From Calycina herbarum (taxonomy: Eukaryota; Ascomycota; Leotiomycetes; Helotiales; Pezizellaceae), in assembly GCA_001414485.1 (NCBI GenBank), contig LLEY01000059.1, forward strand, positions 1 through 64,000: a stretch of DNA of 64,000 nt. Reading direction: 5' to 3'. This document shows positions 1-12,918 of this stretch, one piece after another (within the stretch, counting starts at the first letter, position 1; each line of letters starts with the position of its first letter). The notes below the pieces were generated by a model. That model saw only the letters and a program-made list of their open reading frames with translations. It ran no database searches and was not told the DNA's origin. Made by a program: the position numbers and the translations under genes.

Positions 1-31
1 TTGAATGGAAGCGATTATTAAGGGGGGGTGA

Positions 32-256
32 TGTTAGGGGTTGCACCCGTGAAGTGGTCTTGGTTGCCCAGCGACAGGTGGTGGCAATAGCAGTGGCATG
101 ATGGTGGCAATCTACGTAATACTCATGGAGGACACGTAGCCACTTCTGTAGTATATAGAGAGGGTCGGGACTCTGGTTTAGAACAGCAGTTGTTCGTCCT
201 TGTACAAAGTCTACCTCTGTAGTTCAATTCACGAGTATTTGCTACACGTCCTGACA
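32..256 (+). repeat. Solo LTR related to family B, little affected by RIP
   Basis: A 225-bp segment starts TGTTAGGGGTTGCACC and ends CCTGACA, so it has the TG...CA ends of an LTR. Its two ends and several internal blocks match the 5' LTR of family B at 39539-39781 (similar start, the CTCTGTAGTTCAATTCA block, and the terminal CCTGACA). The middle is diverged. No internal retroelement sequence follows, since position 257 continues inside a family A LTR, so this is best read as a solo LTR. The five bases on either side (GGTGA and GCCTG) do not match, so no target duplication supports the insertion. Base composition is ordinary, unlike the TpA-rich sequence just downstream. Confidence 0.6.
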
Positions 257-519
257 GCCTGTCGACTAAAGCGATTAAGGCGAGCGACTAGAGCGATTAG
301 AACAGAGGACTATAGTTCTATATAAAACTAGCATATCTACTATTAGATAGGAGCTTCGTACTTAACTTTAGTTATTAATCTTATTATCTTATTTAATATC
401 TTTAATATAAGTAACGAGTTTACTTCTAAGTAAATAACCTAGTATATCTATACTTCTTATTTATATACTAACCTTTAAGACTTAGTTATCTTTATTTAGT
501 TCGTTTAAGTTTCGTTATA
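257..519 (+). repeat. 5' LTR remnant of family A copy 1
   Basis: From GCCTGTCGACTAAAGCG onward the sequence is collinear with the second half of the copy 1 3' LTR (about 6830-7093). It ends at the same CGTTATA that closes the other family A LTRs (CGTTACA before RIP). The first half of the LTR is missing and a family B-like solo LTR lies there instead. Confidence 0.75.
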
Positions 520-3500
520 CTTTAAGTACCTGCTTAGAAGTTTAGTTACTATAGCTCTAGTAACCCTTATAGCAGCTAGCTCAAATACTAGTTAAGTTAA
601 TATCGTAGGTATATCTAGAAGCGTAACTAGAAAGACATCTACTAGTATATAGTTAACTAGGAACGACGACAATGTTAGTATACTAGACGCTCCTAAGCCT
701 TATAAGGTTAAAGTACTTAAGTCTATTAAAGTTAAGATACTAGATACGTATTATAGGAAGTAAAAGGAACTCGACTTATTCCTTCTCTAAATAGACATCT
801 ACTTTAACTTTAACTCTAATAAGTTTAAGAGTAATTATAACTTATAAACTATCTTTGCTATCTCCTATCTTAAGGGATTAGTATTAGAATAGGCCTAGCT
901 ATACTTAGAGGACTTCTTTAAGAATAAGAATAAAGATAGAAAGATAGAATTAACTAAGATTATATTTAAATCTTAAAAAGGATTTAAAATAACTATTAGA
1001 AAAGTCTTTAAAGACTTTAATATAATCTAAATAGCTATATATAAGCTTTTAGAGTTATACTAAACTAGATTAGTAATAGATTATATTAATAAATTTTAAT
1101 ATTATAAGACGAAGTTAGAGTAGAATACTATCGCTCTTATAAAACTCTTTTATAAAAGATTAAAAGTATATATTTATAAGGAAATAGCTAAGTAGAATAT
1201 ATAGTTCTTAACTATTATAAGTATAATTAAAGAGGTTATCTAGTTAGATAACCGCTTATACGAATTTAAGAAGAGTAACCTTAGACATAAGGAGTAGAGT
1301 AAAGGGATAGGAAAGTAGAAGTACTCTTATACTAACAAATATAGTAAAGAGGCGAATACTATATAGAAGAAAACCTTTTAAAAGAAAGGTAGACTTTCTT
1401 AAGAGAAGCAAAATCGTCGACGTAAGTAGAACTTATGTTATAACTATAGCCTTCCTAGCTATAGAGTAAATAAGTATAGTAAGAAGAAAGACTTAAATAG
1501 GAAGGGACGAATTAATACTATAGTCTATAAAGAAGTAGTATTACTTAATAAAATTAAACTTATAGATAAGGAACTTGAAGCTAGAAGATATAGTATATAA
1601 ATTAAAATAGATACTATAGATATAATAGTAGACGTTATATACTTATAGCTAAATAAAGGAATTAAGTTATAAGTTAGTAAAGTATAAGATACTAATAATA
1701 ATAGAGATCTATTATTTAAAGAATATTATAATATATAGTTAGAAATAGATTATAAATTACTCTTTTAAGTAGAATATAAATTACTACTATTAATAAGTTT
1801 ATTAGAGTTATTAGAGTTAGAATCTAACTTATTAAAGGTAAATCCTAGAATATATAAACCTAAAGAAGGAGAAATATAAGCATTTATTAAGACTTTTAAG
1901 AGAGAGAATAGATAGGTATATATAGAAGGACAGAAACCTAATTTCTAGAGCCTATATTCTACTTAAGAAGTTAATCCTACTATCTTAACTACCTATAAGA
2001 TAGTAAGGAATAACTAAGATTAAGTAACTATAGTTAGCTCTATTACTAGAAGAGAAACTATTAAGCTTAAAAAGCTAGAACTAGAATAGATAATACTAAA
2101 TAATTATCTAGAAGAGAGAGATCTATAGATAGTTACTAATTTAAGAAATAATACTACTAAATAGTAATAGTATTATCTAAAGAGATTTAATAAATATAAT
2201 AGATATCTAAAGTTAGATATAACTACCTACCTACCTAGTTAAGACTATAAATTAGAAATTAATAAGAAATATTAAGTATTAAAAGTTAAAAAGAGAATTA
2301 TAATAGTATTTAAAGGATTAGAAAATTAATAAATATTCGAAGTTACTAAGGTAGACCTCTAAGCTAACCTAATCTAGGAATTCTACTAACCTATAAAAGG
2401 TAAATAGTAAACTACTAAGATATTATATAGAGTAACTATTAAATAAGTCTAATATAAACTACGAGTATTATTAAACTAGTCTATAGAAAAACGTTTTATA
2501 AGAACACTTCTAAAACCTAAGAGAATAGTAGAAGATAGTCTAGTATATAAAGTAGCTTTTTCTAATAATAAAAAAGTAATATTCTTCTTAAGCTCTTAAA
2601 AAGGAGATAATAGAGAAAGAAGATTCAAGGTTTATTATATTAAACTAAAAAATTATACTATTATAAGAAAGTTAAACACTATATCTAGAGAAAATTAACT
2701 TATAATAATAGTAAAGATAAGAGGAAAGGAACTCCGAGTCTTAATTAATTTTAAAGTAATAAGTAATTTCCTTTCTCTAATAACTTAAAAGAAGCTAAAC
2801 GTCTTAATTAAAGGTATAAGGCTATACTACCTAAGAATAGTTAATAGTATAGATATTATATATTAAAATAGGATTATTAATTAATAAACTATTTTAATAA
2901 GAGTTAATATTATTAAGATAAGAAGTAAGAAAGTAATACTTAGTATACTATAGATTTAGGAATATAATCTAGAAATTAACTAAAAAGCTAGAATAATAAC
3001 TTTTAACTAATATAAATATAAAGGTTTACGTTTATAACTTTAAGACTAGAACAAGGTTAGTATCACCTCTTCTAATATACTAGAACACCTTATCTAAGGT
3101 TCTTTATAAGTTAGTAAGAAAGCTAATAATAAAATACCTATATAGTATAGAGAATTTAAGGCTTTGTTTAAAAACCTAAAAGACTTATAAGCTTTACTAG
3201 AATATTACTTATAAGATTATAAGATTAAATTAAAAGAGAGTTATTACCTCTTAAAGTAGAAGCTTTAGTTATATAACTAGAAAAGCTTATAAAGAATAGA
3301 AAGTTATATAAAGGAAGGTATTAAGAAAGGATATATTAGAAAATCTAAGTTACTAATTACCTTAAATATACTTATTATTAAGAAAAAAGACAACTTAGAG
3401 AGAAGAGTATATATTAATTACTAAGAAGTAAATTATACTATAATTAAGAACGCTTATCTACTACTACCTAGCTAATACTTATAAGATAAGTTAAGTAAAG

Positions 3501-6004
3501 TAGTACGATTTATAAAATTAGATTAATAAAACACTTATAAACTTATATAAATAAAAGTTAGAGACGAATAAAAGATAATATTTACCTTATTATTAAGCCT
3601 TTATAAATATATAATTATACTATTTAGACTTTATAATATACTAGCTATATATTAGACATAAAATAATAATATTTTAAGAGATCTTTTAAGAGTAATAGTA
3701 ATCTATTACCTAGATAATATCCTAATCTTCTTAGAAAAAGAAGAAGAATATAAGAGATATATTAGAGAAGTTCTATAATAACTTATAAAAGTAAACTCTT
3801 AGCTAAAACTCTTAAAATATAAGTTTAAAGTAACTTAGACACTTTTCCTAAGATAGGTATTTAGCTTAAGAAAAATAGAAATAGATCTAGTAAAGATCTA
3901 AGATATCTTAAACTAGAAATTACCTAAGAATATAAAAGATATATAGTCCTTCTTTAGATTTATAAACTTCTACTATTTGTTTATATAAGATTATATAAAG
4001 ATTACTAAACTAATATTAGTACTAATTAAGAAAGCTATTAAATTTATTTAGAATAAATAAGCTAAAGACGCTTTTTAAAAGATTAAAGTAAGGTTTATAA
4101 AAAAACCTATTTTATATAACTTTAATATAGAAAAACTAAGTATAATTAAAATAGACGTCTTAGATATAGTAGTAGATACGATTTACTTATAACTAAATAA
4201 TAAGAGAAAACTTATATCTATTATATATTATTTAAAAACATTTAACCTAGTATAATAAAACTATAGTATCTTTAATAAGAAACTACTTACTATAGTATTA
4301 GCTTTAGAATACTAGAGAATTTATTTATAGCTAGTAAAACACTTAGTTATAGTTTTATTTAACTATAAGAATCTTAAAACATTTATAATAACTAAGGAAC
4401 TTATAACTAAATAATTAGCTAGATAGTTAGAAATATTAGAAGGATTTAATATTATTATTTAATATATAAAAAGAATATTAAATACTCGAGCTAATACTCT
4501 TAGCTAGAAACCTAGATATAAGAGAAATAAAGAGTATAAGAGGATTATAATCTTAAAAACTCTTAAGAATAGAGACTTAGTACCTATTATATATAAAATA
4601 GTAGTAATAAACAACATCTAAATAAATAAAATTTAGAATATATATAAAGGTTATAACTAGTATATAAAAGGGAAATTATAAGTCCTTAGCTTATATATAA
4701 AGGAATTTATATAAGAATACTATACTATACCTACTTATAGCTACTAAGGAATTCATAGAACTCTTTAGAGAATAAGATAATACTACTATATTAATCAGTT
4801 ATCTATAATAGTTAAAGAAGTAATAGTAGAATATAATACCTATACTAGGAATAAGGCTTCTTACTATACTCCTTATAGACAGATAAACACTACTCTAATA
4901 CTATAAATACCTTAGAAATTAATATCTATAGATTTTATTATTAAATTACTAAAATCTAAAGATTTAATAATAAAAGTTAAATATAACTTAATCTTAGTTA
5001 TTATAGAATAACTTATGAAATATATAATTTTAGTAGTATATATAGAGTTAAGTATAGCTAAGGAATTAGTATTTACATTCCTTAGAGAAGTAGTCTTAAG
5101 ATATAAACTACTTAAAAAAATACTCTTAAATAGAGATAAACTCTTTATTTTAAAATTTTAAATTACTCTTATAAAACAATTAAGTATAAAAAGAAAGCTC
5201 TTTATAGCTTTTTACTCTTAAATAAATAAAAGAAATAAATAAATAAATTAAGTAGTTAAAATATACCTTTATTATTATATAAACTACTAGTAAGATAACT
5301 AGGTAGAACTACTACTTTTAGTATAGTTTACTTATAATAGTTTAGTAATAGAAATAACACTTATTATACTATTCTATACTAACTTTAGATATAAATTATT
5401 AGTATATTAAGAACTACTATCTACGACTATTAATAACTAGCTTACTTATATTTAAGTCTTAAAAATTAAGAAGTTATATAAGGAACTTATAAAGGATTTA
5501 TAGTTTATTACTAAAAGGAACACGTACTACTATAATAAATAATATAGTTAAGAGCTAATACTAAAAGAGAGGGATAAAGTCTACTTAGTATAAAAAAATA
5601 TTAATATAAAAAGACTAAGTAATAAACTAGATTATAAAAAACTTAGACTATTTAAAATTAAATAAGTTAAAAGACTTTTAAATTATAAATTAGTACTACT
5701 AAAGATAATAAACATCTACCTAGTATTCTATATATCTCTACTTAAACTAGTACTACTAGAAGTACTACTAGCCCTATTTATAGAAATTTAACTAGTTAAT
5801 CTAAACGTTAAATATAAAGTTAAAAGGATTCTTAATTATAAGATTATTAAAAGTAAGATTAAGTATTTAATTAAATAGTTAGATTACTTATATTTAGAAA
5901 ATACTTAAGAACCTAGAAAAAATATTAACTAGTACTTAGAGGAACTTTAGAACTTCTACTATTAAAACCTAAGATTACTTATATTAAGTAATTAATAAAG
6001 AAGA

Positions 6005-6560
6005 CCTTAAGGAAACTAGGATTAAGACTTAGGTTAAAAGCAGGGTTAGAAGCAGTAGAGGTAGAGTAGGCAGCTAGCCTAGTAGCCTCCTCTCTCCTTC
6101 TCTTCTCTTCTTTTTCTTTTTCCTTCTTCTTCTTAGCTTTATCTAGCTTCTAAAGAGTACTAAGTCTTTAATAAAGCATCTATTATTCTCGTTTATTAAG
6201 AAGACGTTACTATACTCGAAGACAGAGAACCTTTAACATTGCTTCCTACTAGGCCTAAAAGGCCTTTTCTTAGGTCTAATAGGCTATCTCCTCCTTAACC
6301 TATAGACAGTGTTTCTATATATTAAGAGATTCCTATTTAAAAGTTAAAAGTATTTAATTTTACTCTTTAACATTATAAGTTTTACTCTTTCTAATATACT
6401 TAGAATATTTCTTACTCCTAGTAATAGATATATATTAGTAGTTAGATATAGAAGTAAGACAGTAAGTATAAGAAGACATTTTAGATCTTACTTAATTAAT
6501 ATAAAAGGTATTATTAATACGATTTTGTTTTAGTTTATCTTTTATAGATAGTATTATTAA
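6005..6560 (-). pseudogene. Antisense coiled-coil ORF in the family A 3' region, copy 1
   Basis: On the minus strand just inside the 3' LTR lies the counterpart of the antisense frame described for copy 2 (31430-31981). The Glu/Lys/Arg-rich stretch (CT-rich on the plus strand near 6080-6140) and the Ala/Leu-rich tail are both recognisable. More stops are present than in copy 2, consistent with heavier RIP. The limits are approximate and come from alignment by eye with copy 2. The product is unknown; a coiled coil is inferred from composition. Confidence 0.5.
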
Positions 6561-6653
6561 AAATATTATAGTAAAAGAGGGCTAATAGCCTTCTAATAGT
6601 ATTTCTTAGGTCGTACTTAAGCGTAGGGATATACTAGGCTAAGAAGGAGATAG

Positions 6654-7093
6654 TATTATAAATCACGTATAAGTATATAATAAGTAAAGACTAGGTAGCG
6701 CTCTAATAGGTTAAGTACTATCAGAAACTCTTATAAGTAAAAAGAGGGATCCTTAGACTAGCTAAGCAATCTATAGATTTCCTTTAGTAAAGAAGTATTA
6801 CGTAACCTAGTCGCCTAAGTCGCTTAAGTCGCCTATTGACTAAAGCGATTAGAGCGAGCGACTAGAGCGATTAGAATAGAGGACTACAGTTCTATATAAG
6901 ACTAGCACGTCTGCTATTAGATAAGAGCTTCGTACTCAACTTTAGTTATTAATCTTATTATCTTATTTAACATCTTTAATATAAGTAACGAGTTTACTTC
7001 TAAGTAAATAACCTAGTATATCTATACTTCTTATCTATATACTAACCTTCGAGACTTAGTTATCTTTGTTTAGTTCGTTTAAGTTTCGTTATA
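6654..7093 (+). repeat. 3' LTR of family A copy 1
   Basis: This 440-bp LTR starts TATTATAAATCACG (TGTTATAAATCACG in copy 3) and ends TTTCGTTATA (TTTCGTTACA in copy 2). The TG...CA ends are thus visible once C-to-T changes are allowed for. It is collinear with the LTRs at 25234-25691, 32072-32503, 50745-51190 and 63640 onward. Confidence 0.85.
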
Positions 7094-9888
7094 CTATACT
7101 CTTAAATTTAATATTATCTACGAACTATAATCTAAAGATTCTAGCGTTAAGAGGTAGGTTATCCTAGATAACGATCTTAAAGACGCCTCGATTAGTTAGT
7201 CTATTAACTTCCTTCTATTATAACTCGATATATATTATACTATTATTAGCTACGAATACTTTAATATTATATTCCTCTTTAATAGAAGAGAGGAAAGTCT
7301 TAATATCGCTAATAGTAACGTAGTCCTTAGTATTATTAATAAAAGCATCTATCTCTTAGAATAAGATCTCGAAAGACCTATTTAGTAGTCTTAGATGCTT
7401 TCGTAGTCTTCCTCGTCTACGCTTCTAGACTAGTTCTATTATCGATTCTAGAGGATTAGTAAGGTTATCTTATTATACCTATGTCTAGTAAAGTTAGTAT
7501 CGAGTTTATAAGCGAGATTAAGACTCCTCTTAAGACTTAGTTCTATTGTCTATTCTATCTTTATAAGATTATAGTATTATCTCAAACGACGGTGCCGTTC
7601 TAGAAATCTCTCCAACCGCCGGTGCTGTTCCAGAGTCTTTAAAGATTTCTTTAAAGTATAGCTTTACTACTATAGATCTAAATCTTATAAGACTACTTAG
7701 TAGTAATATAATACAGTCTTTATTTTCGATTTCTTATAGTAAGAAGAGACCGGTCTAGGATTTTTAATACTTACGCTAGACAAGTATATTAGTATTTAGT
7801 AGTAAGTTCTTAATTCCACTAGGTAACGGACTGTTCTAGGTATTAAGAGTATCTATAATTTGACGCTTTATAAGTAATTTATATACTTCTTTAGTAGCCT
7901 TTATATAAGTCTCAGATTTCTAAGATATCGATTATAAGAGGGTATTACTTTTAGCTATTCTAGGATAAGCGCTATATACGAGTAAAGTAGGTACTAAACT
8001 ATTAAGTCCTACTATGTCGTTAATAGCTTTAAAAGCTATTTAGAGAGCGGAGGCCTTTATAAAGCTAGGTTGTTATTCCTAGATAATTAAGTAAATACGG
8101 CAAATTAGTCTATAGTATCGTTCTACTATACTAATAGAGTTGTATACTTCTACTAGTACGGTTTTAACCTTAATTCCTATCGAATTTATATACCTCTTAA
8201 ACTTCTTTATAACGAAGTTCTTTCTAGCGTCTATAGTAACATAGTTAGAAGGTCCTAAGTAGATGTTAATCTAGTACTCTTAAAAGGTCTCCTATATACT
8301 CTTTACACTTATGTCTAGTAGGAAGTCTCTAGATTAATATCGAGTTCCTTAATCTATAATATATAATACTAGCTTTCTTTCTAAAAAGAAGACATCTATA
8401 ATTATATTATAATTAAACTTAATATCGTTGTAAAGTATAAATTTAAATCGACTAGGTAACTTTCTATGCTTTTAGTAATACTTATAGTATTTAGTAAGGT
8501 GTTATAGAATACCTTACTCGACGTTGTAACCGGTATACTCGAGTATACGCTATAAGCGTAGTATAGATAGGTGATCAAAGCGCTTATAAAAGCACCTAAT
8601 ATCGACATCTATAAGGTAATATAGGGATTCTTATATAAGGTTATATACAACCTTATTCCAGAGTAGAAAGGGGTGTCTAAATCGTTGTATAATTCTAAAA
8701 CGTTCTACTTCTATAACTCTTTCCGTCTTCCTAAATAAGAACGTTCTAGAGGTTATTAAGTAAGACGTGTAAACGATCTATATTATTAATATATATAATA
8801 AATAGTATATCTAAATATATAATATAGAATTCTATATAGCTAATTAGTATACTAATTATAATCGATTCTATAGAGGATACGTAGCCTTTACTGAATTATA
8901 TACTAATCTAGCCTTTAGTGCTTTTGTTAATAGAGATATTCTAGACATGTTTAGTATACGCTAAGTACTACTCGTATTCTATACTTAACTTTCCTCCTAC
9001 GCTAGTATCGATTATAACTCTAAAGAAGTGGTCTTATATATATTTCTTAGTAGTAGACGTAAATACTTCTTCTGTAAACTTATAAGATATAGCGTCTAGA
9101 ATTAGTACTAGAATAAATCTACTAAAAGCATGATCTTCTACTAAGTTTATTAAACTAGCTATAAGGGTCTAGGCACTTAAATTGTCGATATATCTAACAG
9201 AAGTAATTAAGTAGTAGATAACTTCACTATTAAAATCACTTTTATAATCTATTATAATCGTCTAAAGTGTTTTAGATATATCTTCCTCTTCTATACGTTC
9301 GACAGTAGCGATATAAGTATAGTAGATCTTTTTAACAAATCTACTGTCTTTTCTATAGAAGCTGCCTCTATTACTCTTTTACTATTTAGTAAAGTGACGA
9401 TCCTACTCTTCTTAAGTATAGTTCTAGGATCGATAGCCTTCCTTTCCACATATATAATACTTGTTACTCTTGTCTTTATACTGGTAGTAGTTGTAAGAGT
9501 TACTGGAATTGTTATACTTGTAGAAGTAACGATCGGTTATTAGAGTTTCAGTATTTGAGGCGTCGTAGCTTACTTCGTAATTACGAATAGAGCTTCTTAA
9601 AAGGGTAATAGTGCTTTAAAGTAACGAGTTTTGTAGTAAGGTTAAGTATATACTTCGGCATTCTAGTGCTTCCTTGTATGTAATAAGTAGCTTATTAGCT
9701 AATTATCTATTGCTTTATATATCCTTAGAAAGTCTATAGCGAAGTTCTTCTAATTTAGATTATATGTCCTTAAAGCACTAGCTAGGAGTCTTTTCTGAAT
9801 ATTCCGGCTTGGCTTTGGTTTGTAAGAATGTAACACGATTCCACTTAGAGGATTAACCTCTTAAGTATAGCTTATCCTTAAAGTATAA

Positions 9889-10758
9889 TTAGATAGCAGT
9901 AGAAAGAACTTCATATAATTGATCTGTTCCTTCCTTAAAGACGCTGGTGTAAAAGTGGTTCGATACTTGACCCTTAAGCATAATTGGGAAGGCAAGGTTA
10001 TATACCAAGGGTGATATGCTATAACGATTACACATATCCTTGAATATTCTCGACTTAAGCTTAAAGTTGTCTCCCTTACTGCCATACTTTTGTTCGTCCG
10101 AGTATGACTTTATAAGGTTACTGAGTGTAAAGGCAGGGTTGCCTATCTGGCTATTGCCAGAATAGCTGCCTATAGCTAGTTGGCTTACAAGAGCGTTCTG
10201 GGTTGCAAAAGCGTTCTGGGTTATAAAAGCGTTCTGGGTTACAAAAGCTGCCGGTGGAGTTACAAGAGCTACTGCTGGTGGAGTTATAGGGATAGGAATA
10301 TTGCTTACAAAAGCGTTTAAAGTGGTACTCGAAGTAGAAGGATTCTGGTATCCTGGAAGAAGTTTAGGGAATCGGTTAGGGTGTTCTTTAAGATACTTGT
10401 ATCTCGCTGCCATCTCTTTAGATTGAGTCTCTAACTTGTACACTTAGTCTCTCAATTCTTGGATTGCCTATTTAGGCTTTGTAAGTTCTTAAGCTGTATT
10501 GTAAAGTGCCTTTGACATAATAGCCTTGTGTCTATCTATCTCTACCCACACACCTCGATTACATAGCAACTTACGCATCTTGATAAGGGTACTTCTTCCT
10601 GTGTTTACGAACTTCAATTCTAGCCAGTTGTCAAAGTCTATGCGATATATCTCCTAGAGATAATCGTCATATATATTATCGACATCGTATTCCTCTAACT
10701 TTGTGTTTATGTAGGCTGTGGCTTCCTTGTCTTCAACCCACTGTGGTGGTGGTGCCAT
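9889..10758 (-). pseudogene. Copia gag, lightly RIP-damaged
   Basis: The frame starts at an ATG (10758) in MAPPPQWVEDKE context, which is also present at 54193 in copia copy 2. It runs through an acidic N-terminal segment, a Pro/Ala/Thr-rich linker with repeated T-Q-N-A-F units (about 10190-10260), and a gag core open from 10443 to 9889. Several in-frame TAG/TAA codons upstream of 10443 are Gln-to-stop changes consistent with RIP. The longest uninterrupted piece is 184 codons. It would encode the structural capsid-like protein of the element. It is a broken remnant and no function in the cell is expected. Confidence 0.7.
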
Positions 10759-11030
10759 GGTGTCAGTAGTGTCGACGAAGTTGTCGGTGCTTAAAGTGGT
10801 AATAATGAGTAGTATCTTATACTAGGTGAATAGTATGTCGTAATTTTGTTTTGTTGTGAGTCACACTTTTGATGCTTATGAGTCATTAAAATCGGGTGAA
10901 TTTGTCTTGTTGTTTTGGTGCTTTTGTAAGTCACCAAAATCGGGTGAATTGTCTTTGCATAATAGCCGTTCCAAAGGGTTTAAGAGCGGTTGCAAGAGCG
11001 TTTGCAAGTAGGGTGGTATTACAAGTCGAA

Positions 11031-11135
11031 GAGGTTGCAAGGTTGTAAGGGTGTTGCAATTCGGAGAGGTTGCAAGGTTGTAAGGGTGTTGCAATTCGGA
11101 GAGGTTGTAAGGTTGTTGTAACTGTACTGCAAGTC
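11031..11135 (-). repeat. Copia leader minisatellite, three monomers
   Basis: On the minus strand the unit TTGCAACCTCTYCGA recurs with starts spaced 35 bp apart (plus-strand landmarks 11031, 11066, 11101). The equivalent array in copia copy 2 (53731-53965) has seven monomers. The array lies in the leader between LTR and gag. Confidence 0.85.
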
Positions 11136-11300
11136 CAAGAGTTTGCAGTGGTATTGTCGGGGGTGTAACCAGTAGAAGGAGTCTCTTCCGAGAAGAGGAG
11201 TCTACTTTGCACAACTACGTAACTGTACGTAAGCTTACGATTCCGAGAACCGCGATACGTATAGCCAGTTTTTCTGATCTGCGCGCGCGACACTGATCAG

Positions 11301-11450
11301 TGTTGGTATGACTTGGTGGCCAATAGCATGATGTAAAAAGAGTATATTATCGTTCGTGCATACAGAGCAAAGTTAGCTGCTCTGTCTACTTAAATAGACC
11401 TTAAGCGAGAAGGTCACGTGAAGCGCTACTCGCTCATTATTATGCCGACA
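11301..11450 (-). repeat. 5' LTR of copia copy 1
   Basis: Read on the minus strand, this is a 150-bp LTR from TGTCGGCATAATAATGAG to CATACCAACA. It matches the 149-bp LTRs of copia copy 2 (53392-53540 and 59339-59487). The 12-bp palindrome CACTGATCAGTG straddles the LTR/leader junction at 11291-11302. Confidence 0.88.
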
Positions 11451-11625
11451 GAAACCAACATGCATCACGTAACTTACTGCATAAATTTGAGACCTTGAGA
11501 TCCTGAAACTTTTCATAATTTTTTCCATCTCGGAGTATTTCCATACAAGACGAGTGTTGTACAAATTATGCTCTATACCAAGAGAGAGAGGAAATCCATG
11601 CTCCATCATCAAATAATCACAGAAT

Positions 11626-12165
11626 CTATTTATCTATTCCAGGTCCTGGTCTACCTTGGCGACCCATCTGTCTAGCTTTCAACATTTCATCGCAGAGAAG
11701 GAGATTCGATGCAATGCCCGAACTATATGTAATAGCATTACGGAGAACACGGAAGAAGTCGTAAACACCCTCGAGAACCAGGTCTATTAGTTAACCAGTC
11801 TTAAGGTCAAGACCTATAATGTTTCCTTTCTGCTTACTCGTCTTAAAAACTTGCGACTATAATAAAGTTAGTAAGAATTTATTATAGAGAGGTTTAAGAA
11901 ACTTATAAGCATTCTAGATATCGTGTCTAGTATTAGTAGCTAAAGTTTTTAGAATAATAAGAAGAGTATTAGCAAATGTCTAAACTCTCTATTTCGTTTT
12001 ACTCTGAACTGTCTTATAGAAAGCCTCGCTATTTAGATACGCTATATAGGCAACTTAGAATACTCTAGCTCTAGAAATAATACTCTTATCAATAATTATA
12101 TTATAAATACTTAAAGACTATTATAGACAGTATTAGAAATTTATATAATAGTATATTGATAAGCT
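11626..12165 (-). pseudogene. Decayed gene with Gln-to-stop RIP mutations, unrecognised
   Basis: One minus-strand frame reads as a coherent protein of about 180 codons that ends in a Gly/Arg/Pro-rich tail (ARQMGRQGRPGPGIDK) and a TAG at 11626-11628. It contains about nine in-frame TAA/TAG codons. All could be CAA/CAG changed by C-to-T mutation, and no frameshift is needed. Recognisable stretches include NSEAFYKTVQSKTK, KTSKQKGNIIGLDLKTG and EGVYDFFRVLRNAI. The distal part (near 11640-11790) is hardly mutated, and damage rises toward 12165. I do not recognise the family. It could be the 3' end of a duplicated host gene hit by RIP, since the composition does not look like a polyprotein. The 5' end is not identifiable. 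Confidence 0.5.
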
Positions 12166-12918
12166 GGAGAGGTCTTGTCTTCAAACAGTAAGACGAATAT
12201 GATCGAGGGAGGCAATCACTATTATAATTTACCTAAGCAAATAACTACACCGTATTCACCAGCTAGTAATCTCATTCCTTAGAATAATAACTTAGGATCG
12301 GAGTACTACTTAGGGCGAAAAAGATAAGCTGTGTCGCTAGGTGAGGGATTGAATTGCACGATAGCGAGGGTCTTTGCTTTGCATGGATGGATATGGGCAG
12401 TTAGATTGGGAGTTTTGATGTTGATATGACCTTTGTCTAGAAAGAATGAAGATCAAGGGTTATCTGAACTTTGATATACCTTCGAAATATATTTCAACCC
12501 CGAAATACATCTCATCATCGAATATCCCAAAACATCCAAATATGACTGGAATCCTTTGAGGGAATAGAGGGGCAAAGTTAAATAACACGTGAGTGGTTGT
12601 GAATAAATCGGGTTGCTGGGACTTTCTGACAGCTTAGCAGAATACTCGCAGCTTACCACCGGCTCACTCACAAAGACTTAGACAAAAACGAGATGTGGAT
12701 ATTAATTCTCCTAGAATAATCAAATTTGAACAATCAACGAATTGTCGAGAAACAGACTTAGCAAAATTAAATTATGTAACCTTTTGCGGTATGCTCAATC
12801 CTATCTAATTTTAGCGCCAAAGCAAACGACAACAATTCTTACAATCTATTTTTCACTCCTCAACTCTCTCTCCACACCCTCCGCACTCTCGCCACCCTTC
12901 AATTTTCAACATCAACTC
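12166..12918. other. Intergenic transition from RIP-affected to normal DNA
   Basis: Base composition shifts from TpA-rich to ordinary between about 12200 and 12350. I see no coding frame with gene-like character. The proximal part is presumably the 3' flank of the malic enzyme gene, which ends at 12919. Confidence 0.5.

Larger units (their letters stand above)
257..7093 (+). mobile_element. Family A Ty3/gypsy chromovirus, copy 1 (RIP-degraded, 5' LTR truncated)
   Basis: A 5' LTR remnant (257-519) is followed by about 6.1 kb of internal sequence and a full 3' LTR (6654-7093). Translating through the stops gives the gypsy order. Reverse transcriptase has a YYLDNILIF-type YLDD box near 3702-3735. 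RNase H lies near 4290, an HHCC/integrase region near 4730-5150, and a chromodomain-like end (EP-x-KNI-x-x-YLEEL) near 5880-5960. The frame carries dozens of TAA/TAG codons, mostly where the family has Gln or Trp, as RIP would produce. It cannot be expressed as a polyprotein. The 3' LTR abuts the interior of the copia element at 7094, so copy 1 inserted into that element. Confidence 0.85.
7094..11450 (-). mobile_element. Ty1/copia retrotransposon copy 1, truncated
   Basis: Read on the minus strand, this starts with a 150-bp LTR (11450-11301). A leader with a minisatellite follows, then a gag frame from 10758, a CCHC-like knuckle (CGKEG context) near 9410-9470, and RIP-degraded integrase/RT sequence down to 7094. 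It is collinear with the first part of the complete copia copy 2 (53392-59487) and stops at the point equivalent to about 57815 there. The RNase H end and 3' LTR are absent. At that junction the 3' LTR of family A copy 1 begins, so the copia element was split by that insertion and its other half lies outside the window or is lost. Roughly 9850-11450 shows little RIP; the remainder is heavily mutated. Confidence 0.85.

Noticed and set aside
1..31. Possible left target duplication for the solo LTR at 32-256
   Set aside because: GGTGA and GCCTG do not match, even allowing C-to-T changes.
8402..8608. 68-codon minus-strand frame, with a near twin on the plus strand at 56324-56530
   Set aside because: Both lie inside the copia pol region in a frame other than pol and reflect homologous DNA, not a conserved small protein.
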